Shown here: positions 19,267 to 29,600 of the stretch, piece by piece
How the letters are laid out: the number at the start of each line of letters is the position of its first letter
How positions within the stretch are numbered: the stretch's first letter is position 1
DNA from: Pseudomonas bubulae
GTDB lineage: Bacteria > Pseudomonadota > Gammaproteobacteria > Pseudomonadales > Pseudomonadaceae
NCBI RefSeq assembly: GCF_037023725.1
Contig: NZ_CP146077.1
Span: 196,001 to 260,000, forward strand
Direction of reading: 5' to 3'
Length of the DNA: 64,000 nt
Made by a program: the position numbers and the translations under genes
The notes under the pieces: model-generated
What the model was told of the DNA's origin: nothing
The model's database searches: none
What the model saw: only the letters and a program-made list of their open reading frames with translations

Positions 19267-19719
19267 TCAGCGCACATCTGCGTACTCATGGCCACAGGCC
19301 AGGCAATGACTTAGCCACTCACCCAAAAACACATTGAGCTGGGCCTTTTCGTCGGGCTGGTGCATGGCGATATTGGGGTAGGGATAAATGCTGCGAAAAC
19401 GCCGCGCATGCTCGGCCGCGATCACTTCGGCCATGCGCGCATCGTGATACACCTGCACCTGCAATTGAGGCACCGGCAACCACGGCAAGCTGTGCTCCTG
19501 GCTGACACGCAAGGTGCTGGTGTACGGGCAATCGAGGATCACCTCCAGCGTCAGCACGCCCAGCATCTGATCGCCCTGGGTCACGGCAATCTGGCGCGGG
19601 CCGGGTTGCTCGCGCATTTCGGGCAACAAACGCATCAGACGCGCATAGTTGGCCTCGCAAGCGGCCTGCAGCCCGATCAGATCGACCCGATAACGATCGC
19701 GAACCCCATTTACGACCAT
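19267..19719 (-). CDS. DUF1249 family protein (YqiB-like)
   Basis: 150 residues. Matches the conserved YqiB family (DUF1249), which nearly always sits between nudF and cpdA. It has no catalytic motif or membrane segment that I can recognise. Segments such as YHDARMAEVIAAEHARRF and QPDEKAQLNVFLGEWL are typical of the family. The ATG overlaps the end of nudF by 10 bases and is preceded by GAGGGGG, so translation is probably coupled. The function is not known. Confidence 0.85.
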   Translation of the reverse strand: MVVNGVRDRYRVDLIGLQAACEANYARLMRLLPEMREQPGPRQIAVTQGDQMLGVLTLEVILDCPYTSTLRVSQEHSLPWLPVPQLQVQVYHDARMAEVIAAEHARRFRSIYPYPNIAMHQPDEKAQLNVFLGEWLSHCLACGHEYADVR

Positions 19720-20327
19720 AACCCCCTCACTTCAGCGCGATTAAGCGCCAGCCATTGCAGGGCAATAATGCTCGCTGCATTGGAAATACGCCCATCACGT
19801 ACTGCTTGCAGCGCATCTTCGTACGCCCATACCGTTACACGAATATCTTCTGCCTCTTCCTCCAGACCATGCAAGCCCCCGACGCCCTCAGTGCTGCAAC
19901 GCCCGAGATAGAGATGAACAAACTCGGTGCTGCCCCCCGGCGACGGGAAGTAGCGAGTGATCGGCCACAACGACGAGAACGTCAGCCCGGCCTCTTCCTC
20001 ACCTTCACGGTGAGCCACTTCCTCGGGCACTTCAGCCTTGTCGATCAGCCCGGCAACCAGCTCGATCAGCCAGGGCGTGTCAGTCTTGCCCAGGGCGCCG
20101 ACGCGGAACTGTTCGATCAGTACCACTTCATCACGCTGCGGGTCGTAGGGCAGCACACAGACTGCATCATGTCGTACAAACACCTCACGACTGATCTCGC
20201 GACTCATGCCTCCGGCAAAGAGTTCGTGTCGCAGATGCACCCGATCAAGCTTGTAAAAACCCTGATAACCGTTCTCGCGCTTTACGATCTCGACGGTGCT
20301 TGGCCTGGCCTTGGTGATGTCAGTCAT
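19710..20327 (-). CDS. nudF: ADP-ribose diphosphatase (Nudix hydrolase)
   Basis: 205 residues. Cleaves ADP-ribose to AMP and ribose-5-phosphate. The Nudix box runs from GLIDKAEVPEEV to REGEEEAGL and keeps the metal-binding glutamates. The N-terminal FKLDRVHLRHELF-like segment and the DEVVLIEQFRVG strand match NudF/AdpP. The ATG at 20327 (MTDITKARPST) is chosen over a longer frame because AAGGGG lies just upstream. It is the first gene of the nudF-to-parC run. Confidence 0.92.
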   Translation of the reverse strand: MTDITKARPSTVEIVKRENGYQGFYKLDRVHLRHELFAGGMSREISREVFVRHDAVCVLPYDPQRDEVVLIEQFRVGALGKTDTPWLIELVAGLIDKAEVPEEVAHREGEEEAGLTFSSLWPITRYFPSPGGSTEFVHLYLGRCSTEGVGGLHGLEEEAEDIRVTVWAYEDALQAVRDGRISNAASIIALQWLALNRAEVRGLWS

Positions 20328-20550
20328 TACAAACCCCTTGCTGGCGAATTTCACCGTGGGCGGACCCTCGGCATCGCGCATCCTAACGCGCCAGAGACTG
20401 CGGATGCAGCCTCTTTTCTAACACGGGGATAGACGGATCGCCTGCAAAACAACTCTAATTGGCTCTACATAAGCTTAGTGGCGAACCGATGCCCATGCTG
20501 GCAGTCGAACCACCATCACTCCCCCACTCTTCCGACGATGAAGGACGACC

Positions 20551-21297
20551 ATGTCGCTTTTAAAGTTTGCTTCCATGACTTGCATCGCCCTGACCCTGGG
20601 CGCTTGCCAAAGCGTGTTCCAGCCTGCGGTGCAAAAGCCGTTGGCGTTTGCCAATGACGCTTCTGAGCAAGTCAAGGCAGGCTGCACCGGCCAGGAATGC
20701 CCGCTGGTGAACATCGATACACTGCATTTTCCCGACGCCCCCAAGCTCGATGCGCTGATCGAAAATCGCCTGTTGCGAATGACCGTCAATTCGCCTGAGG
20801 ACAAACTGGCGCCCTCGCTCAACGCCTATCGCGAACACTTCCTGCGTACGGCCGACAGCCGTAACAGCACTTATTTGCAGGCCAAGGTACGCGAGCAGCA
20901 TGACGGTCTGGTGATTGTCGAGCTTTCCAGCTACCTGGATACCGGGGGCGCCCATGGCATGCCGGGCCGCGGCTTTATCAACTACTCGCGCTCACAGCAA
21001 AAGGACGTGACCCTGCAGGACATGCTGCTGCCGGGCCAGGAACAGGCTTTCTGGGGTGCAGCCAAAGTGGCTCACAACAACTGGCTGATCAGCAGCCATT
21101 ACGGCAGCGATCCGGAGTTCGTGAAAAACTGGCCGTTCGAGAAAACCCCGCATGTGGCGCTGCTCAAAGACAACGTAGTGCTCAAGTACGACGTGTACAG
21201 CATTGCGCCGTACTCTGAGGGCCATGTTGAGTTGAAGATTCCGTACTCGCGTTTGAACGGGATTTTAAAGCCAGAGTGGTTTCCGGGTCGCGGGTAA
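20551..21297 (+). CDS. RsiV-like (DUF3298) lipoprotein
   Basis: 248 residues. A lipoprotein signal ends LTLGAC (lipidated Cys19). The mature part has the DUF4163/DUF3298 pattern seen in the extracellular part of anti-sigma factor RsiV: NSTYLQAKVREQHDGLVIVE, LDTGGAHGMPGRGFINY and a C-terminal YSEGHVELKIPYSRLNGIL. In RsiV this fold binds lysozyme. Here there is no membrane anti-sigma segment and no sigma-factor gene nearby, so regulation of a sigma factor should not be assumed. An AAGGACG site precedes the ATG. Confidence 0.75.
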   Translation: MSLLKFASMTCIALTLGACQSVFQPAVQKPLAFANDASEQVKAGCTGQECPLVNIDTLHFPDAPKLDALIENRLLRMTVNSPEDKLAPSLNAYREHFLRTADSRNSTYLQAKVREQHDGLVIVELSSYLDTGGAHGMPGRGFINYSRSQQKDVTLQDMLLPGQEQAFWGAAKVAHNNWLISSHYGSDPEFVKNWPFEKTPHVALLKDNVVLKYDVYSIAPYSEGHVELKIPYSRLNGILKPEWFPGRG

Positions 21298-21309
21298 CGC
21301 CAACCGCCC

Positions 21310-21399
21310 CTGTGGCAGCGGGCTAGCTCGCGATGGGATCGATACGGTTTCACTGGAAAACCGCGTCGCCAGCATCGCGAGCAAGCCCGCTCCCACAGT
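21310..21399. repeat. REP doublet downstream of the RsiV-like gene
   Basis: Left arm CTGTGGCAGCGGGCTAGCTC (two changes from the consensus) and right arm GAGCAAGCCCGCTCCCACAG, about 50 bases apart. It occupies the convergent gap before cytX. Confidence 0.88.
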
Positions 21400-21402
21400 G
21401 TG

Positions 21403-22674
21403 CTAGGCCGTTTTTGACCCGCGCCCCAACAGCCACTGCAACCCGCCGGCCAGCAACAACGCGGGCAATGTTGCGCCTACATCCGGCAGCACGTTCGCCA
21501 GCAGGTGATAAGTCAGCACCCCGCCCAGCCAGGCCAGCAGCGTCGGCCAGCGCCACAACTCAGGCGCAACCCGGGCACTGCGCTGGCGCAGGATAAAGTG
21601 ATCCACCAGCACCACGCCGAACAATGGCGCGAACACCGAACCAATCAGCAACAGAAAGTTCTGGTACTGCGCCAGCGGCGCAAAGCAGGCGATCAAGGTG
21701 CAGACCACGCCGATGGCCAGGGCCAGATGCTCGACTTTCAAACGCAACAGAATTCCGCCTGACACCGCCGCCGAGTGAATATCGGCAAATGCGTTTTCCG
21801 ACTCATCGAGCAAAATCAGCAGCAGCGGAATCCCCAGCCCGGCCCCTGCCAGCGCCAACAGCAGCGCATTCACTTCACCACTCGGGGCGAATGCCAGGGT
21901 GTAAGCCACACCCAGGCTCATCAGCCAGAAGTTACCGATAAAGAAGCCCAAGGCCGTGCCGCCGAACACGTTTTGTGCACGCTTGCCGAAGCGTGAGTAA
22001 TCCGCAATCAGCGGCAACCACGACAGCGGCATGGCAATGGCAATGTCAAAACCCACTGCGAACGGCAGCGAACCATCGCCTTTTTGCGCCCACAGCGCTG
22101 GCAGGTCAGCTTTGGCAAACAGGTTCCAGGTCAGCCATAGACAGGCCGCCAGCAGTAACCAGATACCCCATTTGCGCAGAATCTTGCGCACAAAGGTCAA
22201 TGGCCCGCTCACCGCAAGCAAGGTGGCCAAGGCGCCGAACAACAGCGTCAGCAACAGGGGGTTGCTCAACAGGCTGCCTTCGCCAAAAGCCCGGACGCCA
22301 AGCAGGCTGGCCGCGTCGCGCATCACGATGATTTCAAACGAGCCCCAGCCGATCAATTGCAACACGTTGAGCATGGCCGGGAGCATGGCACCGCGACTGC
22401 CCAGGCTGAGCTTGAGCGCAGCCATGGACGAAAGGCCGGTATCGCTGCCAATCACACCGACCGAAGCCAATAGCGACACGCCTACCAGCGTGCCGAGAAA
22501 AATCGCCAGCAATGCCCCTGACAGTCCCAGCCCCGGCGCAAGCAACGCGCCGGTCTGCAACACCATCAGGCCAATGCCGAGGGAGAACCACAGGGAGAAC
22601 AAATCGCGACCACCGAATGCACGCCGGTCCAAAGGAACAGCAAGGTCGGGAGAGTAAGTACCGGGTGTGTTCAA
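21403..22674 (-). CDS. cytX: Probable hydroxymethylpyrimidine permease CytX
   Basis: About 423 residues and roughly 12 hydrophobic helices. It belongs to the NCS1 purine/cytosine permease group, and PLDRRAFGGRDLFSLWFSLG and GSRGAMLPAMLNVLQLIGWG are typical of the CytX subfamily. CytX is predicted to import the thiamine pyrimidine precursor HMP. Its position directly after thiC on the same strand, behind a TPP riboswitch, supports this. The start is uncertain: a TTG at 22674 (MNTPGTYSPD) gives the expected N-terminus, while longer reading enters the REP repeat. Confidence 0.85.
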   Translation of the reverse strand: MNTPGTYSPDLAVPLDRRAFGGRDLFSLWFSLGIGLMVLQTGALLAPGLGLSGALLAIFLGTLVGVSLLASVGVIGSDTGLSSMAALKLSLGSRGAMLPAMLNVLQLIGWGSFEIIVMRDAASLLGVRAFGEGSLLSNPLLLTLLFGALATLLAVSGPLTFVRKILRKWGIWLLLAACLWLTWNLFAKADLPALWAQKGDGSLPFAVGFDIAIAMPLSWLPLIADYSRFGKRAQNVFGGTALGFFIGNFWLMSLGVAYTLAFAPSGEVNALLLALAGAGLGIPLLLILLDESENAFADIHSAAVSGGILLRLKVEHLALAIGVVCTLIACFAPLAQYQNFLLLIGSVFAPLFGVVLVDHFILRQRSARVAPELWRWPTLLAWLGGVLTYHLLANVLPDVGATLPALLLAGGLQWLLGRGSKTA

Positions 22675-22709
22675 GGAATGAATCCCACAAAGAGAAAACC
22701 GCCTAAAAC

Positions 22710-22798
22710 CTGTGGGAGCGGGCTTGCTCGCGATGCAATCAACTCGGTGCATCTGAATCACCGAGGTGCTGCAATCGCGAGCAAGCCCGCTCCCACAA
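22710..22798. repeat. REP doublet between thiC and cytX
   Basis: Left arm CTGTGGGAGCGGGCTTGCTC, right arm GAGCAAGCCCGCTCCCACAA. The spacer again has CTCGGTG..CACCGAG, as in the copy at 7806. It lies inside the thiC-cytX unit, so the transcript would carry a stable hairpin there. Confidence 0.9.
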
Positions 22799-22812
22799 GG
22801 GGACTGCTTACA

Positions 22813-24825
<2,013 letters not shown>

Positions 24826-24868
24826 ATCCCGGACAGCACTCAAGAGGACTCGCCGGGAGACGAGAAAT

Positions 24869-24956
24869 CTTGTTCCCTACGCAGGCGTTAACCTGATCAG
24901 GTTCAACGGGATCCGAAATTATTCGATCTCAGCCTCATAGCAAGGCACCCCGACAA
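24869..24956 (-). promoter_or_regulatory. TPP riboswitch (THI element) upstream of thiC
   Basis: Read on the minus strand, the leader has GTCGGGGTGCCTTGC, then GGCTGAGATC, then GGATCCCGTTGAACCTGATC and AGGTTAACGCCTGCGTAGGG. These are the conserved blocks of the thiamine pyrophosphate aptamer, in order. It should switch off thiC (and the following cytX) when thiamine pyrophosphate is abundant. About 165 bases separate it from the thiC start. Confidence 0.96.
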
Positions 24957-24966
24957 GAACGCGCCC

Positions 24967-24996
24967 AGTCTAGAGAAGAGTGAGGCAGAACGCCAA
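24967..24996 (-). promoter_or_regulatory. Candidate sigma-70 promoter for the thiC leader
   Basis: On the minus strand TTGGCG (24991-24996) and TAGACT (24967-24972) are spaced by 18 bases. This would start transcription just before the riboswitch aptamer. It is a pattern match only. The rest of the 432-base gap between thiC and tolC (24997-25134) shows no gene or clear element to me. Confidence 0.55.
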
Positions 24997-25134
24997 CCCC
25001 TCAATCAATGGCGTGATAAAAGGCGCAAGAACGGCATTGTTGCAAGGTGCCACCACTACTACACTCGCTACTTCTTGAAACCGCGAGTCGGACTCGGGCT
25101 TTCATTTTTCGCATTCTTGAACTAGGGATCGCTC

Positions 25135-26571
25135 ATGCTGCGCAAACTATCACTGGCTATCGCCGTGTCTTGGGCGTCCAGCGCAATGGCGCTGGAAACC
25201 ACCGCCCCATTGTCCAGCCAAAACGGCCTGGTCAGCGTTTACCACGAAGCGGTCGACAACAACGCCGACCTGGCGGCGGCCCGCGCCGGTTACGAGGCGC
25301 AAAAGGAAGTGGTGCCCCAGGCCCGTGCTGGCTTGCTGCCCAACCTGTCAGGGGGGGCCGAGTCGAGCAACGTGCGCACGGCCATCGACCAGCCATCGCT
25401 GACCACCACCCGCAGCGCCGTGGTCTATCAGGCCACGCTGGCACAGCCGATTTTCCGGATTGACCGCTGGTTCCAGTTGAAAGCCGCCGAATCGATCAAC
25501 GAACAGGCTGCACTGCAACTCTCGGCCACCGAGCAAAACCTGATTCTGCAAAGCGCCAATGCCTACTTCTCGGTACTGCGCGCCCAGGACACACTGGCGG
25601 CGACCAAGGCCGAAGAGGCCGCGTTCAAGCGCCAGCTGGACCAGTCCCGCGAGCGTTTTGACGTGGGTCTGTCGGACAAGACTGACGTGCTGCAATCCCA
25701 GGCCAGCTACGATACGGCGCGGGCCAACCGGATGCTGGCCCAGCGTCAGGTCGAAGACGCTTTTGAATCGCTGATCACCCTGACCAACCGCCAGTACAAT
25801 GCGATTGAAGGCATGCGTCACACCTTGCCGATCCTGCCGCCGATGCCCAATGACGCCAAGTCATGGGTAGACACCGCCGCGCAGCAGAACCTCAACCTGC
25901 TGGCCAGCAATTACGCAGTAAACGCCGCCGAAGAAACCCTCAAGCAGCGCAAGGCTGGCCATGCGCCAACCCTCGATGCCGTGGCACAGTACAAAACCGG
26001 CGACAACGACGCTTTCGGTTTGAGCAACCCCAACGCCCTGAACCAGCGTTACGGCGGCGACGTGTCCCAGCGCAGCATCGGCGTGCAGTTGAATATCCCG
26101 ATCTATAGCGGCGGGCTGACCAGCTCCCAGGTGCGCGAGTCGTACTCGCGCCTGGACCAGACCGAACAACAGCGTGAAGCCTTGCGCCGCCAGGTGGTGG
26201 AAAACACCCGCAACCTGCACCGTGCGGTCAATACCGACGTTGAACAGGTGCAGGCACGCAAACAGTCGATCATCTCCAACCAGAGCGCACTGGAAGCCAC
26301 GGAAATCGGCTACCAGGTGGGCACACGCAATATCGTCGACGTGCTCGACGCCCAGCGCCAGCTGTACAACTCGGTACGTGATTACAACAACAGTCGCTAC
26401 GACTACATCCTCGACAACCTGCGCCTCAAGCAGGCTGCAGGAACGTTGAACCCGGGGGATCTGGAAGCGCTGTCACATTATTTGAAAGCCGACTACAACC
26501 CGGACAAGGACTTTCTGCCACCGGACCTGGCCAAGGCCGCCGAAGCCAATCTGCGCTCGCCGGGCAACTGA
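25135..26571 (+). CDS. tolC: TolC-family outer membrane efflux/secretion channel
   Basis: 478 residues with a signal peptide (cleavage near SAMA-LETTAP). Two structural repeats of the outer-membrane efflux family are visible: YHEAVDNNADLAAARAGYEAQ starts the first, and NLLASNYAVNAAEETLKQRKAGHAPTL lies in the second. YQVGTRNIVDVLDAQRQLY is the classic TolC helix motif. Trimers form the exit duct for type I secretion and efflux pumps. It is divergent from thiC, as in P. aeruginosa (PA4974 beside thiC). It runs toward the giant gene at 26685 on the same strand, 113 bases away. Confidence 0.92.
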   Translation: MLRKLSLAIAVSWASSAMALETTAPLSSQNGLVSVYHEAVDNNADLAAARAGYEAQKEVVPQARAGLLPNLSGGAESSNVRTAIDQPSLTTTRSAVVYQATLAQPIFRIDRWFQLKAAESINEQAALQLSATEQNLILQSANAYFSVLRAQDTLAATKAEEAAFKRQLDQSRERFDVGLSDKTDVLQSQASYDTARANRMLAQRQVEDAFESLITLTNRQYNAIEGMRHTLPILPPMPNDAKSWVDTAAQQNLNLLASNYAVNAAEETLKQRKAGHAPTLDAVAQYKTGDNDAFGLSNPNALNQRYGGDVSQRSIGVQLNIPIYSGGLTSSQVRESYSRLDQTEQQREALRRQVVENTRNLHRAVNTDVEQVQARKQSIISNQSALEATEIGYQVGTRNIVDVLDAQRQLYNSVRDYNNSRYDYILDNLRLKQAAGTLNPGDLEALSHYLKADYNPDKDFLPPDLAKAAEANLRSPGN

Positions 26572-26626
26572 CTTTCGCGCAATTTGATTGGCTGACATAT
26601 CCAGCTAACACCGTTCCTTGAACGCT

Positions 26627-26664
26627 CCAGAAGTTAATACGGCATCGGTCGTATGACCTTCTGG
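26627..26664. promoter_or_regulatory. 38-bp inverted repeat upstream of the giant toxin-like gene
   Basis: The half-sites CCAGAAGTTAATACG and CGTATGACCTTCTGG match in 13 of 15 positions around an 8-base centre. No T-run follows, so it does not look like a tolC terminator. It ends 20 bases before the start codon of the next gene, where an operator or a translation-blocking hairpin could act. The role is inferred. Confidence 0.5.
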
Positions 26665-26684
26665 AACGCAACACAGGAACGCTC

Positions 26685-29600
26685 ATGCCTACAGTCCCCT
26701 CGCCCTCCCTCGCCCTGCCCGAAAATGCCGTACGGGCACAGTTCGCCAACCCGCCCCCACTCACAACGGTCGCCCGGCAAATGCTCGCAGCGGCCATTGC
26801 ACAGCGCTATCCCTCACTGCGAATCAGCCTCGAACGCACCCGCCTGGCCGTGCCCAGGCCCGGTGGAGGCTGGTCGCTGGAGCCGTTCATGCCCCGGGTG
26901 CTGGATTACCTGGGTAGCGGTGTCACGCTGGATTTAAGCCCCGTCAACACACAACCCTACTACCTGACCGATAACGCCCCCGACTGGCTCAAGCCCGATG
27001 ACGGTGAGCTGGATATGCAGGTTATCGAAAGCCTGGTCAAGGAGCTCCCCTGGCGCCTGCCCGTCGGACTGCAGAATGCACTGCACCAGTGGTGGACAAA
27101 AAAAACCGATACCGGCACCAGCCGCTGGCGGTGGCTCAGCGATGTGATGCGGGACACCCTGACAATTGGTGCAATTCGGCAAACCGGTCTGAACCCGGCC
27201 GCCCTTGCTGCCATCAACCAGGTCATCACCACGCCTGACCTCGAAGAGCGTATCCGCCTGTATGGCGAGAACGCTGTGCGCGCCTATTGGCTCGAAGCCA
27301 CCCTGCTGAATCCTGAGGTGGTTTACTCCGGGCTCAATACAAGGATTGCTCTGGTCACCCGAAACCAGGTGCTGATGTGCAAAGCTGACGGCGACACCCT
27401 CACCTTTAAAAGCATGGCCACACTGGGTCAGGCCTGGGCCAGGAAAATCATCAGCTCGTACACCGTAAAAGAAATTCGCATGAAGCAATTTGAGCTGGAG
27501 GGTAATTTTTTCGATGCCAGCGCCGCCGCCATTCTGAACCGGCAACTTGAACGCACAGCCACGCTAAAAGTGCCGTCCAGTATCGGCTGGCAGGCACTGC
27601 AAAGGGTTTACAGGTCCATCACGGATACCTCGGCATACTTTGCCGACGCGCCCAAAGCCACCTTGCAGAGCCTTACAACGGTCAAAAACCACTTGCCCGA
27701 ATGGCTGAATAACGCGTCAGCGGCCAGCATCGCACGCTATCGCCATTACAGCCTTGCCCTGTATGCCGCCAAACAGGCCAGCGAAGGCAAGACCTACCTG
27801 TATGGCATCAGCGACATCCACACCTATGCCGCCGACGCGTTGCACTGGCAAATGCGCGCCGACCAGCGACAATTCGAGCAAGATATCCCCATGCAAGAGC
27901 GCATGGATCAGTTTGCACCCAATGATATCGAGCTGACTTTTCTGTCCGCCACCGGCCTGCCCGGGACCATCGGCATCGTGGAGAGCACCACCATGAGCCT
28001 GACCGAGCTGTCCCTGAAAAATCTGATCGGTCGGCCCGAAGGTGCACTCAGCCTGCGCCATCGCCTGGGGGAGCCACTGCCAGGATGGTTGACGCCCGAC
28101 TACATCACCCGACGCGGCGGGCTGATCGAAAAGGTCGATATCGGCAGGGTGTACCCCAAGTATCTTGAAAACGCACTGTTGAGCAACACACCCGACGCCC
28201 TGGTGCGCGAAAGGTTTTTCGCCACTCAAACCAGCGTGCAACTGCCGATGGAAGCGCTGGAACTGAGCCTGAAAAAACAAAATGGCCTGACCCCGCTGGG
28301 CGCCCGCCATGTGGCCGCAGTGGTACACACCTGCGCCGCTGAGCAACAGGTCGAAGGACTGGCAGTGGTCATTCGTCATTTGGCCCTGCTACGCCACCCC
28401 GAAGCCCTGCCCGACATTGTGGGCAACATGTTTATCATCGAGCCGGCCAACGTCGAGTATGGGCCACATGTGCTGTACCGGCCTTTTTACTCGCCATCAC
28501 TGCTGGAGTTCAGCACCCGCGACGCACTGCTGGACGCCATTGTCGAGCCCTCGCCTCTGCAAACCAGCGTACTGACCTGGTTGAGTGACATTGCCCGTCC
28601 GATCTACGACAACGGCGGCTTCAAGGAGCCACATTACCTGCGCTTCGGTTTGGGCAGTGAGTTCGCTCCGATTGAACGGCCGGGTCCTGCCAGGCTGGCC
28701 ACCAACGGCAGCGACGAGTTACTGCAATTTCTACAGAACGGCCAGTTGATGCAGTACCTCTTTGGCTGTAATGCCAGGGCGCTGGTGGAGCAGGCGAACA
28801 CAGATTCGGTGTCCAATACGGAAAGCCGCTGGGGGGTGCTACTGGAAGGTGGCAGCCTGATTTTCAACAGCCTGTTGCTGCTGCCGGGCTTGCCACCCCC
28901 CATCATGCTGACCGGCGGTTTGCTGAGTGTCGCGAAACTGGCCAGCCAGGACATCCCCGCTCTTGCCAGCAGTGACGCCGCGACTCGCGAGCTGGCAGCC
29001 GCCGATGTATTGCTTAACCTGGGCATGTTGCTGTTCCACCAGTCCCAGACGGCTCTGCAGAAACTCACACCACTTCCAGAAGGGTTAATGAGCAAGGCCT
29101 TGCGAGCGCAGGCGCCGGCCCGTATCGCCGAAATCTGGCCGGAGCCGGAGCCGCCCAAAATTGTCACGGGCATCGTGGCCCTGCCCGGCGAGTTGCCTGG
29201 TGCCCGCAGCACCGAGCTGGACTTGGGCATCGCCAGCGCCAGCGATCGCCTGACTGCCAGCAGACGCGAGCTGTTGGCCAGTTTCAAGGTGGCGCGACCC
29301 GAAACTTTACCGCCTCCGATACCCGACGGCCTGTTCAAGGGGCTTTATTTAATTGATCAGAAGTGGCACGCCTTGCTCGGTGAAGGGCTGTACCCCGTGC
29401 ACATCGACAGCGAAGATAATGTCGCCATCTCTTCAAGCACCGATATCAATCGCATTGGCCCGAACCTGAGAACGGATGGTAAAGGTAATTGGTTTGTAGA
29501 CACCCGCCTGCGTTTACAGGCTGGGGGCCTCTCCAGACGCATAGCGTCCCTGCAAGCGCAAAAAGCCCGGCGTAAAAGTGAACTGCAAACACAGCTGACT

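Noticed and set aside
22675..22761. N-terminal extension of cytX up to 22761
   Set aside because: The added codons are encoded by the REP doublet and lack family similarity; a TTG start at 22674 gives the expected N-terminus.
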